In this document: positions 1 to 27,060 of the stretch, one piece after another
Layout: each line of letters opens with the position of its first letter
Numbering within the stretch: position 1 is the first letter of the stretch
NCBI RefSeq assembly: GCF_027596085.1
Contig: NC_072470.1
Span: forward strand, 2,891,532 to 2,955,531
Direction of reading: 5' to 3'
DNA from: Anoplopoma fimbria
Lineage: Eukaryota > Chordata > Actinopteri > Perciformes > Anoplopomatidae
Length of the DNA: 64,000 bases
Program-made: the position numbers and the translations under genes
Notes under the pieces: generated by a model
Databases searched by the model: none
Seen by the model: only the letters and a program-made list of their open reading frames with translations
Told to the model about the DNA's origin: nothing

Positions 1-222
1 TGGCTGGGGGATCTTATTCTTTCTAAGGCAAGTTAGTATCGAGTGTTAAGATATTTACAGTGGCTACGAAGTACAAACATCACTTAACATTGATCAAATT
101 CACTTTTTTATTAGATTTTACAGAATAAAGTGCAAAGTAAAGAAGTGGTCTGAATCTTTAAGGCCACTAGTTGTGATCTTGAAGTTTAATTAAAAAAGTA
201 AAAAAAATTCTGCTAAATTTAA

Positions 223-1512
<1,290 letters not shown>

Positions 1513-2300
1513 ATAGTTTTAAAACCAAGAAGAACTTTTTGCTTCCTGTTGCTTCCCGTCCTCCCAACCCTGATGTTCAGATTTACACTGCAAGAAATGT
1601 CTGTTTGAACATTTAATCTCACGTGGGGTCTAAAAATAGAGCATTTCCTGTAAAAAAAAATCTGAAAACGAAGAAAAGCTGCCAATGCAAGATGAGGTGA
1701 TTCCTTTTGTTTTCATTTGTTTTGTGGCAGGATGTTTAAAGACGAGCTTGATGTCTGATCATGGAACATTTCATATCCAACAAAACATCAGTGGTTATCT
1801 GAGATTTATTCCTTAACGTGAACATATTTGAGCCACAACGCTAAAGAACAAAAAGATGGACTTTGTTCCAAATCATAGGAGAGTGTTTTAACTTAATTAA
1901 AATGTAAATGTTAAGGATCCATAACAGCATGTTGGTGAAATGTTCGTCTTCAGCAGAGGTTCCTGCCCTGTGTGTGCCTTCTAGATGTCTATGCAGTCTC
2001 ATTCATTGAACGTTAATCAATAACACCGAGACAAGTGGAATCATCTCAAATCAACTTGCAGATCTGTTTTTGGGGGAAACAAGCTTTTCAGACAAAAACT
2101 GATGAAATGACCAAAGATGGATTTTCTTTGCAGTGGGCCACATTTTATATTCATGAGTTTAAACACAAAGGAAATGAAGAATTCTGTCCTTTTTTCCCTA
2201 CATGCCTCTGTTTGCGTTGATGACCCCTCTTCTCCCACTTCCACAAACACACACTTTGACTGAAGGCTTCGAGGACACTCAATAAAATGTATTTTATGAA
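1513..2300 (+). other. eed: eed 3' UTR with poly(A) signal
   Basis: This non-coding, AT-rich stretch follows the eed stop. A canonical AATAAA at 2281-2286 is the best candidate poly(A) signal. A second AATAAA at 2526-2531 could give a longer form. The true cleavage site is inferred. Confidence 0.6.
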
Positions 2301-2712
2301 TATATACTCAAGAGTCAGTTTGTGCAGCTGTTGAGTATCGATCATGGACACTTTCATTTTGGCTACAAATATAAATTTGTGTTTTAAGGCAGCATTAGTT
2401 GTATTTTGAATTTAAGTAGGAATTTGGCTTTTATTTTGAAATGTAAACCTAATCCCGCTATAATACATAAATCAGGGGTTCTTTTGCCTTTATGCAGTGC
2501 TTGTACTTAAATTTATTTGGACTTGAATAAACTTATTTTTCTACAGATACCTTGGTTTATTTCTGTACCCAACTTTCCCCCTCAAAGAACTACAAAAATC
2601 CTCACAAATTGTAGTTTAATGCAGATTTGGAGCATGGGTGTGAAAATGGTTTTGGACCCTGTAATTGAATGTTTCTGCACTTCCTGCTTAAGTCATGTGA
2701 TTGGAGGCTTTG

Positions 2713-2804
2713 TGCACCCTTTCCTAAGTCATAAACCTCAAAAACACTCCAACTCCAAAGCTGAACCAAAGTGTTTTCCTGGAGTGCGCACCGGCTCTGC
2801 GCTC
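2713..2804 (+). promoter_or_regulatory. Cluster of three metal-response-element cores upstream of atp7b
   Basis: Three matches to the MTF-1 core TGCRCNC lie on the plus strand: TGCACCC at 2713, TGCGCAC at 2785 and TGCGCTC at 2798. All are within 250 bp of the atp7b start codon. MTF-1 drives metal-responsive genes such as metallothioneins. Use of these sites here is inferred. No TATA box is seen. Confidence 0.4.
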
Positions 2805-2823
2805 CTCTTATCTCCAGGAACAG

Positions 2824-2824
<1 letters not shown>

Positions 2825-2876
<52 letters not shown>

Positions 2877-2892
2877 TCTCCCTCTCTCTCTG
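2825..2892. repeat. (CT)n microsatellite in the atp7b 5' leader
   Basis: A pyrimidine-only CT tract with two CCC interruptions lies about 65 bp before the atp7b ATG. It is probably in the 5' UTR or core promoter and could form polypurine/polypyrimidine structures. Confidence 0.9.
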
Positions 2893-2956
2893 CGGACTTT
2901 TGCCCTAGGACTCAGATAGGTGAGGATAAGCCAAACTGCATTAGAGCAGCACCAAC

Positions 2957-16166
<13,210 letters not shown>

Positions 16167-16906
16167 AGGGGAAAGGGAAGAAGGACTGAGACGTCTCGAA
16201 TTTGTAATATTTTTATGTATTTATGTAAATAGTGAAGGCTAATTGTGCACAGAAACTCACCTTTAGCTCATGAAGGACACAAACTCATCACCAATCTATA
16301 ACTTTATGGGGAAAACGTCTATACATGAAGCTGCTAACACTTAAAGTGAAGGTATTACTGAAGCATTGTGACATTTTTTTGCCTTATTTTGTTCTATTTT
16401 CACACCAGGAGCCACATAAATCAAACTTGCAATGTGAAAGTGTTTTTATTGTGTGTACAGATGCACTTTTACGATATGTATCTAAGTCAAAGTAAAGCCA
16501 CAGTGTTTGGGTAAGACTGTGTCGGTGTGAGAGTCTCAGGTTATAAATAATGCATGAGGAGATAGAGAAAAGTCAACACTCTCTAGAACCGCTCCGATTC
16601 TGTGCTTTGATTGTAAAACTGTCCTTCCAGCTAAGAAGGAAACATTTTCCCAGGCTGCTGTGTTTTAGGCTCTTATTCTGAAAAGCTTCACATGTGTAAA
16701 GTGCTGCTGTTATTTATAGATGAAGAAGAAGAAGTGGAGGGCAGACTTTCTGGACTTTTCTTTCAAATGTATTTTGAGCTGGGCCAAGGATAATTAATGG
16801 AGTAGATTAATTAAATGATTCATGGACCAGAGAGGATAGTTTCACAATAGATATAGAGCTTTTAGGGATATAAATATGACTTGTCTTGCTCTCAGCTCGT
16901 ATTAAA
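16167..16906 (+). other. atp7b: atp7b 3' UTR (extent inferred)
   Basis: Non-coding sequence after the atp7b stop. No AATAAA is present nearby. ATTAAA at 16901-16906 is the first good variant poly(A) signal, so the UTR end is a guess. Confidence 0.35.
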
Positions 16907-17236
16907 GACCTTTTTCACAGATATTTTGACGTGTGAAAGCAGGAAAATCACTGGTGTCATTAATAACAGTAATGAAGCGAATGGTCAGCATTAATGTTAT
17001 TAATTAGACAGGCCAAAATATCTACTCATAATTCTCCTGTTATAATGACTGTAGACATTAGAAACTGATGTTCACACACGCGAAGATATTGGAGCCACAC
17101 AAACTGCTATTTCCTTTAATATTCAATTCATCTTTGTTGTTATTTTGTTGGATTTTTCCTGCAGACGTTTTAAAAACTCCAGTTCAGATTGGCTAGAGGG
17201 GAATCCGGGGCGTTTGACCTCTTGTAGGGTCATCAC

Positions 17237-17330
17237 ACAGGAAGCCTCGTTAAGCTCGTTAAGCTCGTTAGTCCACCTGGTTGTCACATGATAACCAGGT
17301 GGACTAACGAGCTAACGAGGCTTCCTGTTC
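17237..17330. repeat. Long imperfect inverted repeat
   Basis: The left arm ACAGGAAGCCTCGTTA... ends GTCCACCTGGTT. The right arm is its reverse complement, starting AACCAGGTGGAC, after a loop of about 10 bp. The left arm has an extra 9-10-bp AGCTCGTTA-type unit, so it bulges. It could be a foldback or MITE relic. Confidence 0.85.
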
Positions 17331-20307
17331 ACATGATGGCCGCCGTGTTGGACCCTTAAAAGATGTCTTTCACGCTGTTGTGGAAGGTGAAGAATCTAAA
17401 AAGAGAGATTGAGTCAGAAGTTGAAATCATTCCTACTTTCACACCTCGGCGGAGGAAAGCGCTGGAGTGGACATGATTGTCAGTTTCAGAAGAAGACGGG
17501 GTTTGAGAGATCTGAGAAGCACTTTGTTTGAGCCGTGCACCGGTTCAGCTTTTGTCTCTGCATTGTAAAGGTCTTTGCATTCCTTCTGTTTCTACCAGGG
17601 CTGCATATATATTGTTGCTCAGCTTTAGTTCTGTGCTGCTAGGTTTTAAAAAAAAAAACCCACAGGGATGCAGACTCTCAGATTGAATGTCTGTTATTTT
17701 CTCTTTACTGGATTTTGCTGCTACGTTATTTTTTGGGGGGGTCGCTGTGGAGGTCGCAGAGTAGATATTGTTTTTTGGATGACGATGCTGCAGCACATCC
17801 AGCCTTGTCTTTGATTTAGCACTTGGATGACTGAGAATCTGTTGCTCTGTTTATGCTACTTTTATTTAATTTATGAATGTGGATTTGCCTCACCAACTGT
17901 TATTCTGAAGGGACAGATTTTTATTGATGTTTTACATTGAATCTAATCTGCACTAAATATTGATTTCAGTCTTTTTATCTGTGTATCTTGTGTGTGTCTG
18001 TGCAAACACAGCTTGAGCTTAGGAGGGTGTCGAAATGTATTTTACAGCAGTGTTATTGGAGGGCACAGCACCCAGGGGAGTCGTCTGCTGACTCAGCAAT
18101 GCATCAGTAATAGTGCCGCCTGCATTTGAATGAATCTTTACAAAAATACCCTCAAACACAGTCCAATGGTCAGACATTTAGGACACGCCCTCTGACAGAC
18201 GAAGAGAAGGTGTTAGCTTAATTTATTTATTTATTAAGTTTTGAGCAGATCTAAGAGAGGGATGAAACACACAAATGTCAAAAATGTGATGGTCCATGCC
18301 CTTGACTTGTCAGCATGAGGATGCAAATCCTTCGACAACCAGACAAGTCGAAGAGGATCAAGTCGAGCTTCCATCTAAGCTGTTAGGACGTCCAATTACA
18401 GCACCGGAGGTTGGAGCGCTATTCCTGAGGACACATATAATAACCTTTTCTTGAATTGTACCGGAGGAGGGCTGTATCTCTTCCTGATTTAAAGGCTGGA
18501 AAAAGGGTTAGTGGCTCAGTGATGTCACTTCATTTAAACATCTGCACAGATGACACACTGCCAGGAGCTCGTAGACCCCTGACTGAAGACATTTCGACGA
18601 TTCTGCAAAGACAATCCTCTGACCCAGGAGCAGTAGAGGAGGAAGAGATTTAGTGTATTTACAAAAAGCCCAGAGGGATTAAACAGTTACTCTGCAGAAG
18701 TACACTTAGAAAAGATAAAGTTGTTTTTAACTTTTCTCTCAGACATAAATTAGTTCTTTGTGGTGTTCTCCCCGGCACAAAGGCTGCAGCAGCTGATAAA
18801 TGACCTCCTGAGACACTGGTTATAATGGGATGCTGAGGGCACTGACTGGTTCCAGTTATATCTGGTTTGTCCTGAATATTAATGGAGCTCTGCTTTAAAA
18901 ACCAAAACAGTAAACTTAAGAGTAAAAAGTATTTGAAATAAACAAAACTGGTTGTGTGTAGGTTTAAAAAGGTTGCTAAAAATGATGTATTTTCCATGAA
19001 CAGCTAGTTATTAATTGTTTTATACATTATATGCTCTCATCTCATTCTCGTTTTCTCCCTCTCCTCACACATACATTTAAAAAACCTGAATCAAAAGACA
19101 TGACAGAGTGCAGCTCTCACACAAACAAACAAACTTCAAATGCTTTCATATCTTTTGAGAATTCATCTTGAACTGAGCGACCCTCTGTCAGCACGTTCAT
19201 CCACCGACGCCTGTGCAGCTCCATGAGTAGTGAACAGTTCTCCTCCATAAACCCAAACTCTGCATCTTCCTTCCATCTTTAATAGAAAGACCTCTCACCA
19301 GGAATCCCTCATCCTTTTTGTTGCAATGTGTTGTGACTGTTTTTCTTTCTTTGTGTCTCTTTCTGCACCTCAATTGCCTTATCCACATGGTAGATAAAAT
19401 TGTGAAGTTGGTTTTAAAAGTTTCATGAGGCTGCGATTATCCTAGAGGTCGACACAGGTCATTTTAAACAGTGACATCATCTCACTATTTGAAATGGCTG
19501 CTACGAGGACTAACATCACACATGAATACAAGTGGGCTCATTTTATACACAAGAGTCTAAGCTTTCCCCAGTATGCAGAAATACCCAAATTCACCACTCG
19601 GTTTTTAAGCACTTGATCCAATTAAGGGCGACACATTCTACTTAATTGCATCAGGTGTGGAGAGCAGAGCTGCTTCATGGAAACTTCACATGGAAACACA
19701 ACATTATACTTCCCTCTAGAAAGTTTGTAAAGGAAAGCACCTGAACCAGGAAGTGACATTGACAGTAATTTACAGCATGTTAGTGAAGAAAGAAAGAAAA
19801 ACTACCCGAAGCTTCTAAGCTGCTGTTGATGGTGAGTTTGTTTTCATTTTTAAAACTAAAATCTTTCACTTTTAAAGTGCACTCTTTATAGCTGATTTAA
19901 TAAGTAGCTGACATTCTTTGGTTAAGTTAAAGGGGAAGTTTACCCAACAAAGTAAAAAAAGCACATTTATACTCTTACCTGTAGAGCTTTTTACCAATCT
20001 AGGTATCTGTTGTAGAGATTTCTGCCTTCAGCAATGTCTCTTTCCAGAAATCTTTACCCGTTTAGTTCTAATCCACAGAGCAGTTTCATGTAGGAGCTAC
20101 TTTCAACAGCTTTGAATATTCTCTCTGCTTAGAAAACATTACAAACACTTTATCCCTACAAGACACCGTAGAGAGACGGGTCAGGGCGTAAGGGCATCTC
20201 AGTATAATATCCTTCTCATTATCTGTCTCTTCTGCAGAGATCTGAACCTTGAACAGTGATCCGTGAAGGTTCTGCGTCACACATCAGCTCTGACCGATAA
20301 AGGTGAG

Positions 20308-20369
20308 GTGTGTGTGTGTGTGTGTGTCTGTGTGTGTGTGTGTGTGTGTCTGTGTGTGTGTGTGTGTGG
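20308..20369. repeat. (TG)n microsatellite with CTG interruptions
   Basis: A TG tract interrupted twice by TCTG. Confidence 0.9.
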
Positions 20370-21979
20370 ATGAACATTATAAGAACTCAATATGACAGAG
20401 ATGCATTTGTGTTTCCTACAAACTGGAAGCTGGGAGAAGATTTTTAGACGGATTGAAATGAAAACACAGTGCTTTCACTTGTATTTTTACTTTAAACATG
20501 ACGTGTTTTTATTTATTAAAGCAACCCTCAACTTGATGTTTATTGTCCCGCATAAGAAATAATGCTTCAGACTTCTCCACAGTGACATCTGTCCAGTCAG
20601 GGCTCATGGTCTAGTGTTGGAAAGCATTTCAATCAGTGGACGGATGCTCTGTTTGCTCCTAAATGAGGTTTAAGTGATGAGACAGCTGCTCCGGATGTTC
20701 AATTGGCACTGAAATGTGAGAGGCAGCAGCAGAGAAGCCGGTGTTTTTACATGAAATTGTTGGTTATTTCACAGCAGCAGTTGTTCTTTGTAATAATGGT
20801 CACATAGAAGTGTTTCCACCAGGCTGGAGCTTTCAACCATGAAGTCAGACGCCTGGTCCATTCGGCCACTTTGTCTCACAAAACTTGTTTTATTTACAAT
20901 TCAGAAGTGTCATGGCTGAGAGAGCAACATTAGACACGAAACAATGAATAAACTTTGAGAAAACCCGGGTTTGCATCTTGGTGTTTCCTGTTTTTACTGA
21001 AGGTCATTGTTTCAGTGTGGAGACACAGGATGACCTTCAGGTGATCTGCAAGAAGTCTCCAACCATTAATCACTAAATCTGCATAGATTTGAGTGAATAT
21101 ACAGAATAATCCAACATTAATAAAACACTCAGCTGATTTAGAAGGATAGTACAGTAGAAGGGAGGATTCTTGTTTCTGTAGCTCCACAACAAAACAAAAA
21201 TGGCGACGCTGATAATCATTTGAGCATTTTTCTTTTTTTGTTTATATTCTGAGTTTTGCTCCTTCAGCAATAAAGACACCTGATTACTCAACAGCCTCGA
21301 GGAATATAATCTGTGGTCAATTTTGCTCCTCATTACCACAGACATGATTTTGAAGTATCTGTCTCAGACCGAGTCTTGATTGTGTTCCAATGTCAAGCAT
21401 GCAGGTGTCCCTTGAGTGATAATTCATGAGTGCTGGTAAACAACTTGGAGCTCAGAGGAAACATGGAGAGTTTTTTCTTAGCCTTTAAAAGCAAGAAGAG
21501 AATATAGAATATTCTGCATTTTTACTTTACTAATCTTACAATCTGAGCTCTTGGTGTTGAAGAACATGTATGCAAGTCATTTCTCCTGCTCTCATCCTCT
21601 CCCTGGCCCCGGTGGTTTTTACCGGCAGCGTGATAAAGGAAGGTTCCCAGATATGCTAACATTAACAAAGAAAATACTGAGCTTGTTTGACTCCACATAT
21701 TGAGCAGACTTGGACGAACTGATCCTGCACCTACGTGACATTTTACACATCTAATGACCTGAATAGGTTTATGATACAACCAACGACAACCAACCCCTTT
21801 GTCAAGATGTGAATACTGCTTTTTATTTATATTTGCAGTGGTAACAGCTGTCATTGATAGTAATTCAAAGTCGTATGGCACTTCATAAATGTTGATTAAA
21901 TTGTACCTGCTGGTAAAATAACTGATAATCTGTGAGAGGTTATAGTTGGCTACTCATGGGAGGATTTTGAGACCATTTT

Positions 21980-22140
21980 TGTGTCTTTTTTTTGTGGTTG
22001 TTTAGTGTCTCTTTGTAGTAAACTTGTGTCTCTTTGTGGTCCTTTCGTGTCTCTTTGCAGTTGTTTTGCATGTCTTTTTTTCACTTTTTGTGGTTAATTT
22101 GAGTCTCCTGGTTGGTACGTGTCCCTTTGAGTTGACATTT
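21980..22140. repeat. Degenerate tandem repeat, unit about 25 bp
   Basis: The phrase GTGTCTCTTTGTGGT and variants recur about six times with spacers of about 10 bp. It is a diverged minisatellite. Confidence 0.6.
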
Positions 22141-23617
22141 TGAACTACACTTTGGGCCCCTTTATATTCATGTAGCTACTCCATGCATATCCATTTTAAA
22201 ATGTGTTTTCAACTTTTATTAGTTATAAGAGCTGTTTTGCAGAGACTTGTTCACACCAAAAGACTATTGTTATCTCACTGGTAAATAGAATATGATAAAG
22301 TGATGCATTTTTTGTGTAACTCTTTTATGACGGGCTTTAAAAAAAGGTTGGCCATCCCTGATTTAAATGGTGACATCCTGAGTGAACAGCTCCCTACAAA
22401 TGCCTTCCTAAAAGGCTCATTAGATTTATGGATTGAACTGTTAGTGGAATGAAACTATTTTAGGTACGCGAGACACGTATTAATATTCTGCCTCATCCAG
22501 ATCTATGCAGATGAAGATATACGGGTTCCATATTTGGAGCTGTGGCTATTTTTCATAGTAAGGGATAAATAACAGGATCTCACTGTGCTGCAGAGAATCT
22601 TAAACAGTTGTGTGGCTTATTTGTTGGCTAGATGCTGTAAAGAAAATACACAATCTAATGCAGGAAATCTATTTCTACATTATGCAAACACAGATACATA
22701 ATTTCACCATTTCTATTCTACTGTCTTCTTTTAAAAAAGTACACTTGTGACACACATGTGCATCTAGATAAACATAATTGGAGAGTTTAAAATGCACATG
22801 AACAAACAACAATCAACTGCCACTTACAATTTATTTTTCTGTCCCTGCATTATTCACTTTTTCAGTAAAATCTGAGAAACAGGTGGATTAGTTAGTATCC
22901 ATCTTAAGCTGCATACACTGTTATTTTTTTCCTCAATGCTTTTCTGTTAATCCTCATATCTGGCGGGGCATTTTATTATCCTTCCACTGTACTGCTGTTT
23001 TTCTTGCTCTTCACTTGTTTCTGCCTGATCCTCTGTTGATCCCTGAGTGACGGATGTGAATGCATCCTTTCTCTCCAGACCCGTCTCACCGTTGGTCTCT
23101 GTGCCGATAGCGTGGAGTCCCTCAGTGTTTCTTTGTGTAATATCACCCACTGGTAGTTGACTCATCGAGTACTGGTCTGGTTTTTAATAACCATTACAGT
23201 TTCTACATTTGCATCTTCATGTTTTGCATTTCCTCATGTTGCAGAGAGTGTGATATGTACCTAGTTATGGAAATGAGTGGGTGGGCCACATCTGTTTGGC
23301 TGTTGCTGTTAAAGTTGCTGTTGAAAGACACCACCTGCCGTCCCATTACACACCAGAATCAACCTGTAGGAAGACATTTTCATTTATAAGTACCCTTCCC
23401 TGTCTTTACAAGAAACCAGTTCATTTTCTCTATCAAAGGAGAGAAAACATGCCTGACTGGCTGCTTTGTCACGTCCACCTGCACAGATTATATTAGATTC
23501 TTTTCTAGTTCATGGGTTGCACTTAAATTATGCGCATGTGCTCATGTTGGCACATGTGTTGATTGTAAAAAGAAATAGTATGTATTCAAGCCACTTAAAT
23601 GAGTTGACAAGAACTGA

Positions 23618-23623
23618 TTTATT
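23618..23623 (-). promoter_or_regulatory. Candidate poly(A) signal of lrrc3
   Basis: TTTATT on the plus strand reads AATAAA on the minus strand about 290 bp after the lrrc3 stop. Its use is inferred. Confidence 0.45.
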
Positions 23624-23910
23624 TACTGTATTTAATTGTTTATAATAAAATATTATTTTATAAAATAAACCAGTGTTTAAATTTGCATTAATATCATTGA
23701 ATAGTGTATAGTAGTAGGCAATATCTATGATATATAAGTTAACAGTATTGTACTATAAAACACTGACAGTATCATACTGTAAACCACGTAAAGCAAAGTC
23801 ACATCATTACAATCTAGGTACTATAAAACGCTAATTGGTGGAAACAGTTTTTCCTTTTAAGTTACCACTAAAGAACAATAAAATATCTCCAGTCCATCTT
23901 TACTCAGACA

Positions 23911-24702
23911 CTAGAACATACTGCTGGCTGTGTCGTAGTCCTTGCTGACGTGGGAGGTGCTGGGCAGAGACTTGAGGTACTCCATGTGCCTCCTGGCGTC
24001 CTCCTGGTTGTGTTTGATGTAGTAGATGATGTACGCCGTCACCATGGAGAACCAGCAGAACATGGCCACGAACATGGCCACATCCGTCGTCTTGTGGTGG
24101 AAGTTGCAAAAGTTGATCCCAGAGTCGAGGACCTGGATCACCGCTTGTCCCACGTACTCCTCCTGCACCGACGTGTAGCAGCTGACGTCGTTGACCGTCT
24201 CGGGGTCGAGCCTCAGCTCCCTCAGCACCTCCTGCAGGGAGCACTCGCAGTGCCAGGGGTTGTGGGACAATCGGACGCGGGCGTGCAGCTTGGCGAAGGT
24301 GTCCTTGGGGAGGCTGCTGAGGTGGTTGTTTGAAAGATCCAAAGTCCTCAGGCTCTCGGAAATCCCTTGAAAGGCGCCGACCTCCACGCTCTCAATGGCG
24401 TTGTGAGATAAGTCCAGCTCCCTGAGGCGGTGGAGGTCTGTGAAGGTCTCCTTTGGGATGCTTCTGATCTGGTTTGACGACAGCAGGAGAACCACGGTGT
24501 CCTTGGGCAAGTTCGAAGGGATGTTCTCCAGGTTGCGTGAGGTGCACTGCACCACCACGCCGTTCCTGTCCGTGCAGTGACAGCTGTTAGGGCAAGCGAG
24601 CGCAGTCATAGCTGCAGACAGAAGCATCAATGTTCCCACAAACAAAAGAGAAGCACAGGAGGGAGGTTTTATCGATGACCTGCTCCAGTGAGAGGCCCCC
24701 AT
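23911..24702 (-). CDS. lrrc3: LRRC3-family leucine-rich-repeat single-pass membrane protein
   Basis: An intact single-exon frame of 263 residues. A signal peptide (about 1-36) is followed by a Cys cap CPNSCHC, leucine-rich repeats (about 60-140, e.g. LRELDLSHNAIESVEVGAF) and a C-terminal cap NPWHCECSLQEVLRELRLDP with Cys152/154/175/199. One transmembrane helix lies at about 207-229. A conserved juxtamembrane tail reads HNQEDARRHMEYLKSLPS. This order and length match LRRC3/LRRC3B/LRRC3C (human LRRC3 is about 257 aa). The LRELDLSHNAIE, LDPETVNDV and TSVQEEYVG stretches fit LRRC3 best, and the pcbp3 neighbour agrees. Its molecular function is poorly known. A TTTCAG seven bases before the ATG may be an acceptor after a 5' UTR exon. 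LRRC3C or a fish duplicate is possible. Confidence 0.85.
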   Translation of the reverse strand: MGASHWSRSSIKPPSCASLLFVGTLMLLSAAMTALACPNSCHCTDRNGVVVQCTSRNLENIPSNLPKDTVVLLLSSNQIRSIPKETFTDLHRLRELDLSHNAIESVEVGAFQGISESLRTLDLSNNHLSSLPKDTFAKLHARVRLSHNPWHCECSLQEVLRELRLDPETVNDVSCYTSVQEEYVGQAVIQVLDSGINFCNFHHKTTDVAMFVAMFCWFSMVTAYIIYYIKHNQEDARRHMEYLKSLPSTSHVSKDYDTASSMF

Positions 24703-26430
24703 TAGAGGACTGAAATCAGCCCTGAGCTAAAGACCAAGAGGTTTGCATTGGTGTGTGTGTTGCTTTAGGTACCACTTAAACATGAAATACAATCCAGGGA
24801 GTCTTTAAAGTGGTTTATGGTGCTTAAAGACAGGATGGCTCAGCTTTGCAGAATGAGGGGTTCAGTTGCACAAAAAGTTGAGCCGGGTTCAACTTTCTTG
24901 CCAGATGACCCTGCAGGTTTTAGCTGGAGCCCTCTGCGTTGGCATGGCGGCACTGGGCTCAACAGGCTTTTTTTCTTGCAGAGGTAAAGTCAGTCCAAAC
25001 ACGGCCTTCATTAAAGGCTAAAGTTGCATCCTCGGTGCACTTCTCAACATTCACTCGGACATTATTGCTCATCGTTTACCGGTGTATTTATAGAAAACCA
25101 AGCCCTGATGAAACTCAAAGCAGAAAGTGTTTTCATACTAGATAGATGAGATGTTAGAGGGCAACACAGCTGAGGAGGAGGAGGAAGTCATATCTGTGTC
25201 ACCAGGGTGGGAGGGGCTGATTGGAAGAAACCTGTGATAGAAAGAGATAAAGAAATATGGAGGGAGAAAAGGTGGGATATAGAAAATGTCAAGTCTTGTC
25301 AGGAAACACTTTGTTTTGTAACTTTGCTGCAAATAAAGTCAATTTTTTTTGTAAAAACTCTCAACAGTCAATTCAAAGACAACTCTTATCTTCATGTATG
25401 CATTTGATAGTTTAAATATTAATTTTCTGGTCATATCATCTTACACATATTCAGTGAACTTTCTACACCTTTTCAGACGCCGTCCTCCTCAGGAGGAAAA
25501 GCTTAAGTTCAACATTATCATAATAAAAGCATGTTTCTATAGAATGAGATTTGTGATTAAAGAAAAACTGTCTGTACTACTGGGATGCATGTGGGAGCAG
25601 TAAAAGGTCAGAATTCTAATTAAAACGACTATGAACATGGAAGATAACAACACAAAGAGCAGCTGATAACGTCTTCTTTATCAAGATGATGAATGTCACA
25701 CAAGATGTTCAGAAGTAGTTTCTGATTTCATAGAGTCATAGAATAATAATAAAGATAAGCCAAATGGAACATTATAGAAATGTTAATGGAGCTGAAAAAA
25801 ATGAATGAATACCTGGAAGAATAATATAGGATGTTAAATATAATACAATTAATCCTCTATGTTGATTGATTAATCGAAAAGCAAAATAAATAGTAACAGG
25901 AGTAAAACACAACAGCCAATTTAATAAGTTCACTAAAGATTATTAAAAGAAATATCTTAGACTGCATTTTTTCGCAGTGACAAATAAATAACTGTAAACA
26001 TTATGACTCCTATTTAGTGACAAACTACACTCTTAAAATGACAAATTTGGGCTGTTTCCTTTCTTACATTAGCCAATGATGAAGGCAATTAACTTGATAG
26101 ATTAAACTCCACGGCAGCAATAAAAGGAGAGTTAAAAAGTGAGTTTATTATCTGATATATTTATTACACCTACCTGATGGCTCCACTCTGTCCGGTCCAC
26201 CTCACCATGCAGCCTCGGGGGGGTTTATCTTTTATTAAATATCCATGAATAGATAAATAATCCGGGTAAACTGCAAATCATACTTTGCAAATAAACGCAG
26301 GTCTGCGGCACTAATCACAGAGAATAGAACCAGTTCAGGGGTCCGGATCCAACTGTTTGCAGTTTGCAACCTCCTGTCAGAGCAGCTTTGCAGCAGCTGT
26401 GTGTCGGTTGGCCAGTGTATGAGATTGCTT

Positions 26431-26453
26431 GTGCATGTGTGTGTGTGTGCATG

Positions 26454-26488
<35 letters not shown>

Positions 26489-26494
26489 ATGTGT
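26431..26494. repeat. (TG)n microsatellite with GCATGC interruptions
   Basis: A TG tract broken by TGCATGCATG; it varies from pure TG at its centre. Confidence 0.9.
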
Positions 26495-26699
26495 GGATAT
26501 GCGCAGAGGCGCAGCGTTTCATCCTCTCATCCTCTCTCTCCTTTAAATGAGCTCTGTACCTGGAGTCACCGGCAACACCAACCGAACAGCAACTCCAACT
26601 TTAACACCAGTACATCATTTCCTCAGATATTCATGTAATCAATCAGAATATGTCAATATAATAATAAAAAGCACTGCATTTCAAACATACTGTCACAAA

Positions 26700-27060
26700 T
26701 AAAGGTCTTCATTGAGATATGCAACTTAAGTACAAAACTATGAGAATCAAATTATACTCTTAAGTACCAAAAGTAAAATGTTCATCATGCAGGATCATTA
26801 TAATATTATATTGATATATTTATTAATGCATTCATGTGTTTATCACTTTAAAGGTGCAGCTGCAATGTTGGCTATTTTCTTCACATGCTGCTGAATAGTT
26901 TAACGAAGTCTAACTTAAGTTATTGAAGAAATGTAGGGAGGAAAAGTACAATATTTGCCTCAAGTATAAAGTAGAATACAATGTAAATACTCAAGTGAAG
27001 TACAAGTACCTCAAAAAACAGTAAATTATCTATTTCCACTGTTTCCCACCTCCTTGAAGC
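26700..27060. mobile_element. Dispersed AAGTACTT-type teleost repeat
   Basis: Shows CAAGTGAAGTACAAGTACCT, AAGTATAAAGTAGAATAC and a TTCCACTGTTTCCCACCTCC end, shared in part with the copies at 3266, 42352 and 62050. Confidence 0.5.

Larger units (their letters stand above)
16907..23600. other. Intergenic region between atp7b and lrrc3
   Basis: About 6.7 kb separates the converging atp7b and lrrc3 genes. Short open frames here have no family resemblance and no consistent splice context. It contains a long inverted repeat (17237-17330), a TG/CTG microsatellite (20308) and a GTCTCTTTGTGGT-type tandem repeat (about 21980-22140). Confidence 0.6.

Noticed and set aside
23950..24333. 127-residue plus-strand frame opposite lrrc3
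   Set aside because: Antisense shadow of the GC-rich lrrc3 coding sequence; the minus-strand frame has clear domains.
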